Shown here: positions 7,399 to 15,479 of the stretch, in pieces
How positions within the stretch are numbered: position 1 is the stretch's first letter
Layout of the letters: every line of letters begins with the position of its first letter
NCBI GenBank assembly: GCA_021806165.1
Contig: JAJZXY010000018.1
Coordinates: 1-35,045, forward strand
Reading direction: 5' to 3'
Length of the DNA stretch: 35,045 nt
From: Thermoplasmata archaeon
GTDB lineage: Archaea; Thermoplasmatota; Thermoplasmata; Sysuiplasmatales; Sysuiplasmataceae
Position numbers and translations under genes: made by a program
The notes under the pieces: generated by a model
Seen by the model: only the letters and a program-made list of their open reading frames with translations
Databases searched by the model: none
Told to the model about the DNA's origin: nothing

Positions 7399-8278
7399 GC
7401 ATCTCCCCCCTTTCGAGCCTTGCATTGAGGTAGTCGTCGAGGAGTGCAACCGTCCTGTATACAACAGACTGCACGTCCAGCCGAATCGCAGGATCGGTGC
7501 AGTGTTTCACAATCAGCTCCAGCGCCTCCATCGAATGGCCCGCATCCGCCCTGTATCCCTCCAGCAGGAAGTTCTTGACGCCGTCGCTGTAAGATGCATC
7601 ATCCAGAATGGATGCATCGAAGTAGGTCATCTTCGAGCCCATATCCCTAATGTCCGGATTGGCGGTGAGCTCCAGTGTGTGCATCGCCGCCATGCCCTCC
7701 TGCCAGCTGCAGCCTGAGGCGATCCTCCACCACCAGTCGAGGCAGCGGGATGTTGATGGCAGAGGCTTCCCTGCATAGACGGCATCCCTCCCTATGCCGA
7801 TGCTCTCCCCCATTCTAAGCAGAAGCTCATGGTGGGACGGCCTGTCAGGCGGCATCCCCCTGAACTCTGATATGATGTTGTCAATCTCATACAGCTGCAC
7901 CTCCTCGAGGTCGGTCTTCGCCATGATCATTGCGCAGCACCTTACCCACTGCCTGAGGAAGTGGTGATGCTCCATCACATAGCCGTAGATGGTCTTCCTG
8001 TCGGGGTGCTGCAGGTGCAATATGAAAGGGTGAGGCTCTGGACCATAAATGCGCTCTATGAGCCTGAGCACGATCCACCTCTCCAGGTTTCCGGAGGTGT
8101 CATACAGCCGCTCAAGGGAGGATGTGAGTGACGAATGGTCGGTGCCTGCTCCGCCTGCATACCTTGAGAGCCATGCTGAATGCTCCGCCTCCCCTTCTGC
8201 AGCTCTACTGGAGATATGTGCTGCGAGGGGTGCAAATTCCGCCCCTCCTTCAGAGGAAAGGCACACGGGGCACTTCAC
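7379..8278 (-). CDS. Haem-oxygenase-fold (TenA/PqqC-like) protein with N-terminal zinc-finger-like motif
   Basis: Residues 1-35 of this 299-residue protein carry C3, C6, H21 and H33, spaced like a C2H2-type zinc site. The rest is all-helical, with EHHHFLRQWVRCCAMIM, EEVQLYEIDNI, SHHELLLRMGESIGI and AMHTLELTAN. These are the histidine/glutamate-bearing helices of the TenA/PqqC/haem-oxygenase-like superfamily, which includes di-iron oxidases. The exact ligand set cannot be fixed by eye. The start is GTG at 8276-8278, and ccaaataagaa (8298-8308) is a TATA box about 25 nt before it, so the message is leaderless. It overlaps the Ta0938-like gene, which suggests a joint role, perhaps metal- or redox-related (inference). 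Confidence 0.65.
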   Translation of the reverse strand: MKCPVCLSSEGGAEFAPLAAHISSRAAEGEAEHSAWLSRYAGGAGTDHSSLTSSLERLYDTSGNLERWIVLRLIERIYGPEPHPFILHLQHPDRKTIYGYVMEHHHFLRQWVRCCAMIMAKTDLEEVQLYEIDNIISEFRGMPPDRPSHHELLLRMGESIGIGRDAVYAGKPLPSTSRCLDWWWRIASGCSWQEGMAAMHTLELTANPDIRDMGSKMTYFDASILDDASYSDGVKNFLLEGYRADAGHSMEALELIVKHCTDPAIRLDVQSVVYRTVALLDDYLNARLERGEMLEDKQH

Positions 8279-8297
8279 GTAATGGCGATCCTGCCGT

Positions 8298-8308
8298 TCT
8301 TATTTGGA
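8298..8308 (-). promoter_or_regulatory. TATA box of the haem-oxygenase-fold / Ta0938 operon
   Basis: Read on the minus strand, ccaaataagaa lies about 25 nt before the GTG start at 8278. Confidence 0.5.
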
Positions 8309-8346
8309 CATTTGCAAAGTGCACACCTTCACCACACACCTCCCAC

Positions 8347-9423
8347 CTAAAGCTTGAGCGTCCTGTCCAGCCTGGCAAAATACGGGTCGGTGCTCCTGAA
8401 GCTGTCGGGGTTTGTGCCCCGCAGCATTGCAAGGTAGAGGGCTGTGAGCTGTAGAGGTATGACTGTAACGAAGGGTGAAAGGTGTTCCTGGACATGCTTC
8501 ACGGGTGGAAGGAGATTGTACGGGTCGTCCGCGCTTTCCGATATGGTCAGCAGGTGCCCGCCCGCATCCGATAGCGATGATGCGAGCTCCCTGCACCTGC
8601 CGGCAGAGGCACCCCAGATGATAGGTATGAACAGATCCTGCGGTATTGAGGCTGCGCGCATCGGACCATGAATCATCTGCTCCACCTCGAAGCCGAAGGC
8701 GTTTATGTAGCATGTCTCCTGAATCTTGAGCGACCCTTCCTTTGCCACTACCCCATTGGGTCCTCCGCCTGCAATCCATATTCCAGGCGCATGGTCATAG
8801 GCGGCAACCGCCCTCCTGACAGACTCCCTTGCTGCAAGGACCGAGGACATGGCATCAGCCACTTCCCTCGATACAGAGGATATTGCCGTGCGCGCCTCAC
8901 CCCCGTCGGCAGAGGAAGCCATGGCAACGGAGAGCATTACTGCCAGAGCCGTTGTGAAGCTCACGGTGTGGGCTGACGAAACTTCCTGCTCGACAGTCCT
9001 GAACACGGTGTCGGCATCCCCGTCGCCGATTGTGCTGCCATAGCCTGTAACAGCAGCCACATGGCATCCCCTTTCGCGTCCGATGCGGAGAGACCTGTTG
9101 CTGAAATTCTTGTAGCCCCTGTGACTTATCACCACCACCGTGTCCTCCCTGGAGATCGGTGGTGTGTAGTTGGCAAAGTCGAAGGAAGAGTATGCAACTG
9201 CCTTGACACCCTTTCCAGCATTCCGAGACGAGAAGAATCGGGAAGATAGCTCGGCGCAGTGGAATGAGGTGCCTGTGCCCACGACGTATACCGTCCCCTT
9301 CCCCCTGCCTGCAATTTCCGCCCCCAGCTGGAGTGCGCCGTCTGTATTCTTCTCAACAGTGGTGAGAAGTGCTCCTGGCTGGGAGAGTATCGCGGCCATC
9401 ATATGGTAGCCCTGCTCGCTCAT
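8347..9423 (-). CDS. Two-SIS-domain sugar-phosphate isomerase-like protein (GlmS isomerase-domain family)
   Basis: This protein has 358 residues. SIS domain 1 starts with VYVVGTGTSFHCAEL (family G-x-G-T-S), followed by VVVISHRGYKNFSN and VAAVTGYGST. SIS domain 2 contains IWIAGGGPNGVVAKEGSLKIQE, then FEVEQMIHGPM, as in the GlmS isomerase domain (A-x-E-x-x-L-K-x-x-E ... E-x-x-H-G-P). The glutaminase domain of GlmS is absent, so it should not use glutamine. It may be an aminosugar deaminase/isomerase, or an enzyme of the AgaS or GlmS-like archaeal branch. The ATG at 9423 is preceded by a G-rich stretch. No TATA box is evident in the 54-nt gap, so it is probably read with the secreted-protein gene upstream. 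Confidence 0.85.
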   Translation of the reverse strand: MSEQGYHMMAAILSQPGALLTTVEKNTDGALQLGAEIAGRGKGTVYVVGTGTSFHCAELSSRFFSSRNAGKGVKAVAYSSFDFANYTPPISREDTVVVISHRGYKNFSNRSLRIGRERGCHVAAVTGYGSTIGDGDADTVFRTVEQEVSSAHTVSFTTALAVMLSVAMASSADGGEARTAISSVSREVADAMSSVLAARESVRRAVAAYDHAPGIWIAGGGPNGVVAKEGSLKIQETCYINAFGFEVEQMIHGPMRAASIPQDLFIPIIWGASAGRCRELASSLSDAGGHLLTISESADDPYNLLPPVKHVQEHLSPFVTVIPLQLTALYLAMLRGTNPDSFRSTDPYFARLDRTLKL

Positions 9424-9477
9424 GCCTGCCCCGGCCTCCTGCCTGCCAGTCGCGCGCTCCTCTCCCCTGGTTCAAGT

Positions 9478-10875
9478 TCAGGCTATCTGCCTGTATCCTG
9501 CTGTCTGGTTGTTGTAGTATGTGAAACTCCATCCGGGAGGCGCGTTGAGGGTGAACGGGAGCATGTAGTCCTCGTTGAGGGGGGACAGTTTGGAAGGGGT
9601 GCTGCCGTAAGAAAGGCCGCTCATGCTGCCGTTGAAGTAGTACTGTGATATGGGGTATGAGGACGACGGCTGGAACTCGAGCTGTGTATAGCTGGCATAG
9701 AAATCGGTGCCATTGTACGGAATGGTGGCATTCCAGTACCTGTTGCCGGACGAGGTGCTTACCCCCAAGTCAACAATGCTGAATGTGATTGTCTTGTTGG
9801 CAGGTGAGTCGACAATGCTCAGCTGCAGTTTGCTGCCCTGGGGTGTCAAGAAGCCAGGCTGCACCGCCGGATTGTTTGAGTGAAGGAAATAGTGGGCGAA
9901 GCAGTTCTTGCCGGGCACATACCACGGGGATATGTGTCCGTTCGGGTTCAGGTCCACGCCAAGCTGGAAGAAGCCAACGCAGCTGGATCTGGTGGCACCG
10001 TAGTAGTTCATTGCGTTGATCTGGTAGCTGAGTATTCCGCCCTCGGGCACATTCCAGTTGTCAAGCGTCATGGTTGCCTGCAGTATTGTGAATGGCTTAA
10101 GGTTGCTGACAAGCAGGCCCGAACCCTGGCCGTAGCCCTCCATCGGATTGTAGCCTGGAATGTAGATTGGTATTTCATATGATGAGAAGACCACGCCAGT
10201 GGCATAGCCCGCAGCCTTCTGCCCGGATGGGACTGATAGCTCCACCCCCGCATACTGGTAGGCGGCAGGCACACTGACAGTTGCAAGGTATGACGAGGAG
10301 CCGTCAACGAACAGCTGGGCGGTCCATGAAAATGCCTTGTTTGTGCTGCTGTCATATATGTTCCCTGACAGGTAGACCCAGTTCGCAGGATAGGCCGAGA
10401 CCGAGGGGGCATTTCCCACTGAACTCAGGGAGGCGGGTGATGTCCCGGCATATATCGCGGCACCGTCGACACCAACAGTGAACAGCTGTTCCCCGGCCTG
10501 GTTCACAATGCTGAAGAGCGTCGTGGAAGAGGGAGAGCTCACTGCAACCTGGAAGGATATGAACTGCCCTCCCGGAACCACACTCCTGCTATTCGAAACA
10601 GAGCTGCCGGCGGGAATTTTCAGCGATGGTTCACCGAAGTAGTTGACCGACGAGCTTATTGCAGGCGACCTTCCGGTGAGCACCTTCCAGCCGTAGCTTG
10701 CATATGTGCCCCCGTCATTGAACGAGGAAACCAAGGCGAATGTACCCTGCGTCGATGCAGCCGGAGCGGCACGCTCCTCAAGGAGGTGCTGCCCTCCCTG
10801 TGCCACCGCGGGCAGCAACGCAAGTGCGAGCAGTGCCACTACAAGCAGTACAGCGGTTCTGTGGAGAAATGACAC
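9478..10875 (-). CDS. Large secreted protein, beta-rich, family not recognised
   Basis: This 465-residue protein begins with a clear signal peptide (FLHRTAVLLVVALLALALLP, cleavage near AVAQGG). It then has long Ser/Gly/Tyr/Asn-rich beta-type sequence, several N-x-S/T sites, and no C-terminal membrane anchor, so it is probably released. Middle phrases such as YYGATRSSCVGFFQLGVDL, HISPWYVPGKNCFAHYFL and ITFSIVDLGVS suggest a jelly-roll or lectin-like fold with one likely disulfide (the SSC and KNC cysteines). It resembles large exported proteins of acidophilic archaea, but I cannot name a family and do not see a protease active-site motif. It starts with GTG at 10873-10875. Confidence 0.7.
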   Translation of the reverse strand: MSFLHRTAVLLVVALLALALLPAVAQGGQHLLEERAAPAASTQGTFALVSSFNDGGTYASYGWKVLTGRSPAISSSVNYFGEPSLKIPAGSSVSNSRSVVPGGQFISFQVAVSSPSSTTLFSIVNQAGEQLFTVGVDGAAIYAGTSPASLSSVGNAPSVSAYPANWVYLSGNIYDSSTNKAFSWTAQLFVDGSSSYLATVSVPAAYQYAGVELSVPSGQKAAGYATGVVFSSYEIPIYIPGYNPMEGYGQGSGLLVSNLKPFTILQATMTLDNWNVPEGGILSYQINAMNYYGATRSSCVGFFQLGVDLNPNGHISPWYVPGKNCFAHYFLHSNNPAVQPGFLTPQGSKLQLSIVDSPANKTITFSIVDLGVSTSSGNRYWNATIPYNGTDFYASYTQLEFQPSSSYPISQYYFNGSMSGLSYGSTPSKLSPLNEDYMLPFTLNAPPGWSFTYYNNQTAGYRQIA

Positions 10876-10900
10876 AGGGGTGAATCTGCCTGCTGGTAGA

Positions 10901-10911
10901 TAAAAATATTC
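10901..10911 (-). promoter_or_regulatory. TATA box of the secreted-protein gene
   Basis: On the minus strand the sequence aatatttttat lies about 30 nt before the GTG start at 10875, so the transcript would be nearly leaderless. Confidence 0.6.
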
Positions 10912-10957
10912 TGGACCGGGCCCGCAAACCCATCCCGCTGGCTCTGCACTGAGGTGC

Positions 10958-11746
10958 TCAGTCCCTTATCTCCTTCTCCGCCATCACATAGGTAAGCGCA
11001 ACCATCCCCGCTGCCAAGAGAGCAAGAGCCCCGAGCCACTGGAAGATGCTGCCCCACTGGGACGCCGTAAGGGAGCCCTGAAGGACGACCAGCCTTATCG
11101 ACTCGGCAGACCATGAGACGGGGTTGTACTTGGCGACATCGCCTATCCAGGGAGCCATCAGGCCGACCGGAAACATTGCATAGCTCATGAAAAGCAGCGG
11201 AAGGTTCACGAGGTTGACTATCCCGAATATGGTGTTCATCTCCCTCATCCTGATAGCTATCACGCTGAACATGGATGAGAAGATGAGCGACGTGAGCACA
11301 ATTGCTGTTATGATTACAAGCACGTCCGCAAGTGAGAAATCGCCGGGGAACTTCAGCCCATTGGGAAGGACCAGTGCAGCTATGATGAGTATGACTGACT
11401 GCACCATAATCCTGATGATCGCTGAAAAGATCCTCGAAAATACGATTGAGCTCCTGGAGATGGGCGATGCCAGGAACCTGCCCATCGGACCCAGCCTTCT
11501 GTCGAATATTATATTGGTGCCCGTAAACATGCCGGTGAAGAGCGCTGTGATTGTTAACACCCCTCCCACAATGTAGGTGATGTAAGTGCTCCCCTGCGGT
11601 ATCGCACCCAGGTGGGACAGATTGGACAGGGCGCTGCCAAAGAGGGCTATCCAGAAGAAAGGCTGGATCAGGCCGGTGAAGAAGAATACTGGATTTCTGT
11701 ACCACTTCTTCAGGTCACGCATCAGCAGCGGGAAAACGCCGCTCAT
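10958..11746 (-). CDS. ABC-2 type transporter permease
   Basis: This 262-residue integral membrane protein has six hydrophobic segments: FFFTGLIQPFFWIALFG, YIVGGVLTITALFTGMF, a pair near 110-170 (VLVIITAIVLTSLIFSSMF), LVNLPLLFMSYAMFPVGL, and a final LGALALLAAGMVALTYV. The ABC-2 signature lies in the last third: NLPLLFMSYAMFPVGLMAPWIGDVAKYNPVS (family 'F-P-x-x-x-x-P-x-x-x-x-x-x-x-x-x-N-P'). The family exports drugs, polysaccharides or lipids. Its ATG overlaps the stop of the ATPase gene (ATGA), a sign of translational coupling; together they form a complete half-ABC exporter pair. Confidence 0.92.
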   Translation of the reverse strand: MSGVFPLLMRDLKKWYRNPVFFFTGLIQPFFWIALFGSALSNLSHLGAIPQGSTYITYIVGGVLTITALFTGMFTGTNIIFDRRLGPMGRFLASPISRSSIVFSRIFSAIIRIMVQSVILIIAALVLPNGLKFPGDFSLADVLVIITAIVLTSLIFSSMFSVIAIRMREMNTIFGIVNLVNLPLLFMSYAMFPVGLMAPWIGDVAKYNPVSWSAESIRLVVLQGSLTASQWGSIFQWLGALALLAAGMVALTYVMAEKEIRD

Positions 11747-12741
11747 GCCTGTCTCATCCTCCTCATGTTCATGGCGTTCTTGAACCTGTCAGCGGGCGCA
11801 TCCTCCCTCAGGCTCCTGCCCGTATACCTCAGGAACACCTCATCAAGGGACGGCTTCTGGACGCTCAGCGTGGTGATGCTTATTCCCTTCTTGAAAACAA
11901 AACCCATCAGGTCTGGCAGCTCGCTGTCAGCATCTGCAACCCTTATCTTCAGCGTCCCGGGCTTGGAATCGAGTATTTCAATTATGCCGCCGTACTCCTT
12001 GACCGGAGCGGTATCCTGGCCATCCCTGAATCCCATCGTGACTATGTCACCCTTGAGCGATGCCTTGAGCTCACCTGGCGTCCCTGTAACTATGATCTTG
12101 CCATGGTCAACTATCGAAACCCTGTCGGCCAGTGCATCGATTTCCTCAAGATAGTGGCTTGTGAGTATGATGGTCATGTTATAGTCGCGCTTGAGCGTCG
12201 TGATGTAATCCCACATGACAGACCTTGTCTGCACATCGAGACCGAGCGTGGGTTCGTCGAGGAAGAGCACGCGAGGCTCATTTATGAGACCGATTATCAG
12301 CTCAAGCCTCTTCCGCATCCCGCCGGAGTATTCCCTGACATGCTTGTCGGCGGCATCCGCCAGATCCACCATGTTAAGGAGCTTTGACGCGCGCTCCGCA
12401 GCTGTCTTCTTGGGAACGTCGTAGAAGCTAGCCACGAGGAGCAGATTCTCGCGGCCGCTAAGATCCTCGTCCGCTGTCAGGTCCTGCGGGACGACGCCTA
12501 TGATGCGCCTTATCGCCATTGATTCCCTGTTGATGTCATGCCCGCCAACAGATGCCTTCCCTCTGGTCGAGCTGAGCCTTGTGGTGAGCATGTTTATGGT
12601 GGTCGTCTTCCCGGCGCCGTTTGGGCCCAGGAGGCCGTAAACCTCACCCTCCAGTATTTCTAAACTGATAGCATCAACTGCCGGCTTTGTCTCTCCCTTG
12701 TAAACCTTGGTCAGGGACTCCACACGTATGATCGGAACCAA
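11743..12741 (-). CDS. ABC transporter ATP-binding protein (DrrA-like, ABC-2 exporter)
   Basis: This ATPase of about 332 residues has Walker A at GPNGAGKTT (39-47), the signature YSGGMRKRLEL, Walker B at VLFLDEPTLGLD, and the H-loop in ILTSHYLEEID. The C-terminal extension of about 80 residues (GTLKIRVADADSELPDLMGF) is typical of DrrA-type drug and lipid exporters. I place the start at TTG 12739-12741, which lies 6 nt after a GGAGGA ribosome site. ATG 12745-12747 is in frame but directly abuts that site. A frame extending upstream to 12927 is open, but its extra residues show no family similarity. The inverted repeat at 12880-12894 lies in its promoter region. Confidence 0.9.
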   Translation of the reverse strand: MVPIIRVESLTKVYKGETKPAVDAISLEILEGEVYGLLGPNGAGKTTTINMLTTRLSSTRGKASVGGHDINRESMAIRRIIGVVPQDLTADEDLSGRENLLLVASFYDVPKKTAAERASKLLNMVDLADAADKHVREYSGGMRKRLELIIGLINEPRVLFLDEPTLGLDVQTRSVMWDYITTLKRDYNMTIILTSHYLEEIDALADRVSIVDHGKIIVTGTPGELKASLKGDIVTMGFRDGQDTAPVKEYGGIIEILDSKPGTLKIRVADADSELPDLMGFVFKKGISITTLSVQKPSLDEVFLRYTGRSLREDAPADRFKNAMNMRRMRQA

Positions 12742-12879
12742 CCACATTCCTCCACTTAGCTGTCTGCCGATGGCTCCGCCGAAGCACTGCCATCCTGCGT
12801 CAGGAGGCAGAGAGCGCTGCCCAGCGCTTGCGCAAATGTCAGCTTGATGCCAGTGCAATTCCCGGGCTTGAGAGCCATA

Positions 12880-12894
12880 ATATCGTTTCGATAT
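12880..12894. promoter_or_regulatory. inverted repeat, probable PadR operator upstream of the ABC exporter
   Basis: ATATCG - TTT - CGATAT is a perfect inverted repeat. The same arms, with a 5-nt spacer, occur beside the padR gene at 13603-13619. A TATA-like tgatatagtc on the minus strand lies just upstream (near 12900-12911), so a bound repressor would cover the transcription start of the exporter operon (inference). Confidence 0.65.
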
Positions 12895-12938
12895 CGGATT
12901 GACTATATCAGATTTGCCTCTGGTCATCCGCGACAGCG

Positions 12939-13505
12939 TCAGACAACGGAGGAGACCATCGCCTTTGCGAAGGAGGTGGGGGACAAGGACTGCGCTGAGC
13001 TGTATACGTAGATAAGACTGAAGCAGAAGAAACTGCCCGTGTAGAATGAGATGAAGTATGACTGCCGGCCCGAGGTCGTCAGGTTGAAAATCGCCACGCT
13101 CACAGATGAGTATTTAAGCGTGCTGACGGGCGAGCTGGCTGCGGTATAGCCTGAAACCACTGCAGACTCCAGTGAGCCGGCGCTCTGTGAGGAGTTCATC
13201 TGGTTCTCAATCACCATCGCTACCACAGAAGATGAGTTGTAGTAAACACCCTCCGTCTTCTGGATATAGAAACCTGATTCGCTGTAGCCAGACCTTGAGA
13301 CAACCGCCGACTTGGTTACGGAAGTCCCAAGAGCGCTTCCGGCCTGCTGCTGGGAAGGGAAGCCGAAGTGAGGGCCGCCGAACCCTCCAAATCCAGCCAC
13401 TCCCTGGGCTGCAAATACCGCGGCAAGCGATATCGCCGTTACAACCAGCACGGCGCCAATCATCATGAGTAGCGCCTTGAAAGGCGTCTTTCCTTCAAAC
13501 AGCAT
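12939..13505 (-). CDS. Membrane-anchored exported protein with Gly/Phe-rich stretch, function unknown
   Basis: From ATG 13503-13505 this is a protein of about 188 residues. A single hydrophobic segment follows a basic start (FKALLMMIGAVLVVTAISLA). After it comes a Gly/Phe-rich region (GFGGFGGPHFGFP), then a Ser/Thr/Tyr-rich extracellular domain with several N-x-S/T sites and a last hydrophobic stretch near SYFISFYTGSFFCFSLIYVY. No family is recognised. It lies between the divergent padR and the ABC exporter operon, and both flanking intergenic regions carry the same inverted repeat, so it is probably in the same regulon. The longer open frame from 13622 would run into the operator and is unlikely. 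Confidence 0.6.
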   Translation of the reverse strand: MLFEGKTPFKALLMMIGAVLVVTAISLAAVFAAQGVAGFGGFGGPHFGFPSQQQAGSALGTSVTKSAVVSRSGYSESGFYIQKTEGVYYNSSSVVAMVIENQMNSSQSAGSLESAVVSGYTAASSPVSTLKYSSVSVAIFNLTTSGRQSYFISFYTGSFFCFSLIYVYSSAQSLSPTSFAKAMVSSVV

Positions 13506-13602
13506 TTTCCCCGCCAACCCACCTGCAAACGCCCTGCAGCCTATTAGAGCTTCCGCAGAGAATGTCCCCGAATGATATCCGGAGCCCGCCGGGAATGTAT
13601 TA

Positions 13603-13619
13603 ATATCGAAACCCGATAT
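13603..13619. promoter_or_regulatory. inverted repeat, probable PadR operator in the divergent promoter
   Basis: ATATCG - AAACC - CGATAT is a perfect inverted repeat. It lies between padR (start 13652) and the membrane-protein gene (start 13505) and overlaps the TATA-like attaatat used by the minus strand. A further half-site, atcaatatcc, occurs at 13631-13640. It matches the repeat at 12880-12894. Confidence 0.65.
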
Positions 13620-13651
13620 CACCCATCGTTATCAATATCCGAGGTTAACCC

Positions 13652-13987
13652 ATGGATGAACTGACACGCTATCTGGAAAGCGGGCTTTTCCGCCCATACG
13701 TCCTCTGGATTTGCTCAAAGTCGGCCATTTCAGGGACAGACTTCCTGAATGTGGAAAGGACGCACGACCATGTGCTGAGCCCCGGTAAGCTCTACCCTGT
13801 CCTGCATCAGCTGACCCGGGACGGCCTGCTGAAGGAGGAGATGAGGATAGAGCACGGCAAGGTGCACAAGTACTACAGGACTACTTCGAAGGGAATGAAG
13901 TCTCTGGAGGCGCTCAGGTCCGACCTGGGGCCCCCCATGAAGCGTTTCCTCCTGGACTGGCTTAGACCTTCGGCAGGCGGAATCTGA
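13652..13987 (+). CDS. PadR-family transcriptional regulator
   Basis: This 111-residue winged-helix protein has the typical PadR recognition region LSPGKLYPVLHQLTRDGLL followed by the wing (EEMRIEHGKVHKYYRTTSKG) and the start of a short dimerisation helix (MKSLEALRSDLG). PadR proteins usually repress exporter or stress genes and their own gene by binding inverted repeats. The pair of matching repeats at 13603-13619 and 12880-12894 fits control of itself, the neighbouring membrane protein and the ABC exporter. The ATG is the only sensible start. The inducer is unknown. Confidence 0.9.
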   Translation: MDELTRYLESGLFRPYVLWICSKSAISGTDFLNVERTHDHVLSPGKLYPVLHQLTRDGLLKEEMRIEHGKVHKYYRTTSKGMKSLEALRSDLGPPMKRFLLDWLRPSAGGI

Positions 13988-14075
13988 GTTCAAGCTGCTG
14001 TACGCAGCGGCGGTGGATTGGTTTGAATTTCAAGCGCAGCCCTGAACTGTCTGAACGCAGGTCTTATCCGGCCTG

Positions 14076-14095
14076 CTGCAGCCGGCAGGCTGCAG
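14076..14095. promoter_or_regulatory. perfect 8-bp hairpin before the NRAMP gene
   Basis: CTGCAGCC (14076-14083) and GGCTGCAG (14088-14095) pair around a GGCA loop. It lies 44 nt upstream of the proposed TTG start of the metal transporter and 89 nt after padR. It might end padR transcription or act in the transporter leader. Confidence 0.45.
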
Positions 14096-14138
14096 AACGA
14101 CTGTGCTGTGCGGAGGAGTCGAGCGGGAGGTCCTGCCC

Positions 14139-15464
14139 TTGAAGAATGTGACCGAATCGAAGAGTGCGAGGGGCAACATCGCCAAATCTGCCGCCCAGTT
14201 TCTGCGCTGGATGGGGCCTGCTCTCATGGTTTCCATAGCATACATGGACCCGGGCAACTACGGCACCGACATTGCTGCAGGCGCAGGCTACAGGTATTCC
14301 CTGCTCTGGGCCGTCTGGCTCGCTTCTGCCATGGCCATGCTGCTGCAGTACCTCTCGGGCAAGCTGGGAATTGCCACCTCATATGACCTTCCGCAGCTTG
14401 TAAGGAAGTCATTCGACGGCAGGAGGGGGTATGTCATACCCTACTGGCTTGCCGCGGAGGCTGCGGCGGCTGCCACTGACCTCGCCGAGTATCTCGGCAC
14501 TGTCCTGGCGCTCAACCTGCTGTTCGGCATTCCGCTGCTCTATGCCGCGATGTTCGGTGCGCTCGACGTCATACTCCTCCTGGTCATGGTGGGGAAGCGC
14601 TTCAGGCTGATAGAGCAGTATTTCGCCCTGCTCATTGCAATACTCGTTGTGGGCATACTCTACAACCTGATCGTCGTGGGCATAGAGCCGACGCAGCTTG
14701 TCTACCATTCATTTGTTCCAGAAGTCTCAAACACGAATGCATTCCTGATTGTCGTCGGCATCATAGGCGCTACGGTGATGCCTCATGCGCTGTTCGTCCA
14801 CTCCTGGCTGACGAAGAACAAGGTTAACATGCTTGGCAGGAAGGAGGGCGGAGGGGAGGTCAAGGGTGGCGCATTCGAGGGAGAAGACGACCACAGGGAG
14901 CATTCAGAAGCTGAGATCAAGGGGGCTATGAAGCTCCACCGGAACGAAACCATTGTTACCCTCACAATAGCTGGCCTTGTCAACGCAGGCATACTGCTCG
15001 TCGCCATTCCTCTCTTCCCGAACGAGAGCCTGACTGTGGGCGGGTTTGTGTCGGGCGTGAGCAAGATTTACGGCCCCCTGATAAGTATCCTGTTTGTCGT
15101 CACACTCCTTGCGTCAGGCCTCTCTTCGTCCGCACTCGGCACGATCGCCGGGCAGGTGATAATGGAAGGGCTGATAGGGAGGAGGTGGAACATATGGGCA
15201 AGGAGGATTGTCACAAGGGTGATCAACGTCTTCCCCACTACCATCGCCATCCTCATCGGTCTCGACCCCCTCATACTGCTCGTCTACAGCCAGGTGATAC
15301 TCAGCATCATGATTCCGCTGCCGATGATACCCCTTGTCTACTACACGTCAAAGAGGAAGTACATGGGGGGGTTTGTGAACAGAAATGTTACAATTGCGCT
15401 CTCGGTGCTCACGGCGGCACTCATCCTGTTTTTCAACTTCTTCCTTCTGACAACAATTCTCTGA
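14139..15464 (+). CDS. NRAMP-family divalent metal transporter (MntH-like)
   Basis: This transporter of about 441 residues has the hallmark TM1 motif DPGN (residues 37-40; D37 and N40 bind the metal) and the TM6 motif MPH (214-216), whose Met normally selects Mn2+/Fe2+ over Ca2+. About 11 hydrophobic helices are visible. The loop around residues 230-265 is unusually long and rich in Gly, Glu, His and Asp (EGEDDHREHSEAE) and could bind metal (inference). I place the start at TTG 14139-14141, which follows GGGAGG by 8 nt; an in-frame GTG at 14103 would overlap the hairpin region. The family couples metal uptake to protons, which suits an acidophile. Confidence 0.9.
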   Translation: MKNVTESKSARGNIAKSAAQFLRWMGPALMVSIAYMDPGNYGTDIAAGAGYRYSLLWAVWLASAMAMLLQYLSGKLGIATSYDLPQLVRKSFDGRRGYVIPYWLAAEAAAAATDLAEYLGTVLALNLLFGIPLLYAAMFGALDVILLLVMVGKRFRLIEQYFALLIAILVVGILYNLIVVGIEPTQLVYHSFVPEVSNTNAFLIVVGIIGATVMPHALFVHSWLTKNKVNMLGRKEGGGEVKGGAFEGEDDHREHSEAEIKGAMKLHRNETIVTLTIAGLVNAGILLVAIPLFPNESLTVGGFVSGVSKIYGPLISILFVVTLLASGLSSSALGTIAGQVIMEGLIGRRWNIWARRIVTRVINVFPTTIAILIGLDPLILLVYSQVILSIMIPLPMIPLVYYTSKRKYMGGFVNRNVTIALSVLTAALILFFNFFLLTTIL

Positions 15465-15479
15465 GCGGAGCTCAGTCCG

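Noticed and set aside
9478-10875. Thermopsin (peptidase A5) call for the secreted protein
   Set aside because: The signal peptide and beta-rich sequence fit, but I could not see a thermopsin active-site motif, so no protease function is claimed.
12748-12927. N-terminal extension of the ABC ATPase up to 12927
   Set aside because: The extra 60 residues have no family similarity, cover the inverted-repeat operator, and lie before a GGAGGA site with a TTG at proper spacing.
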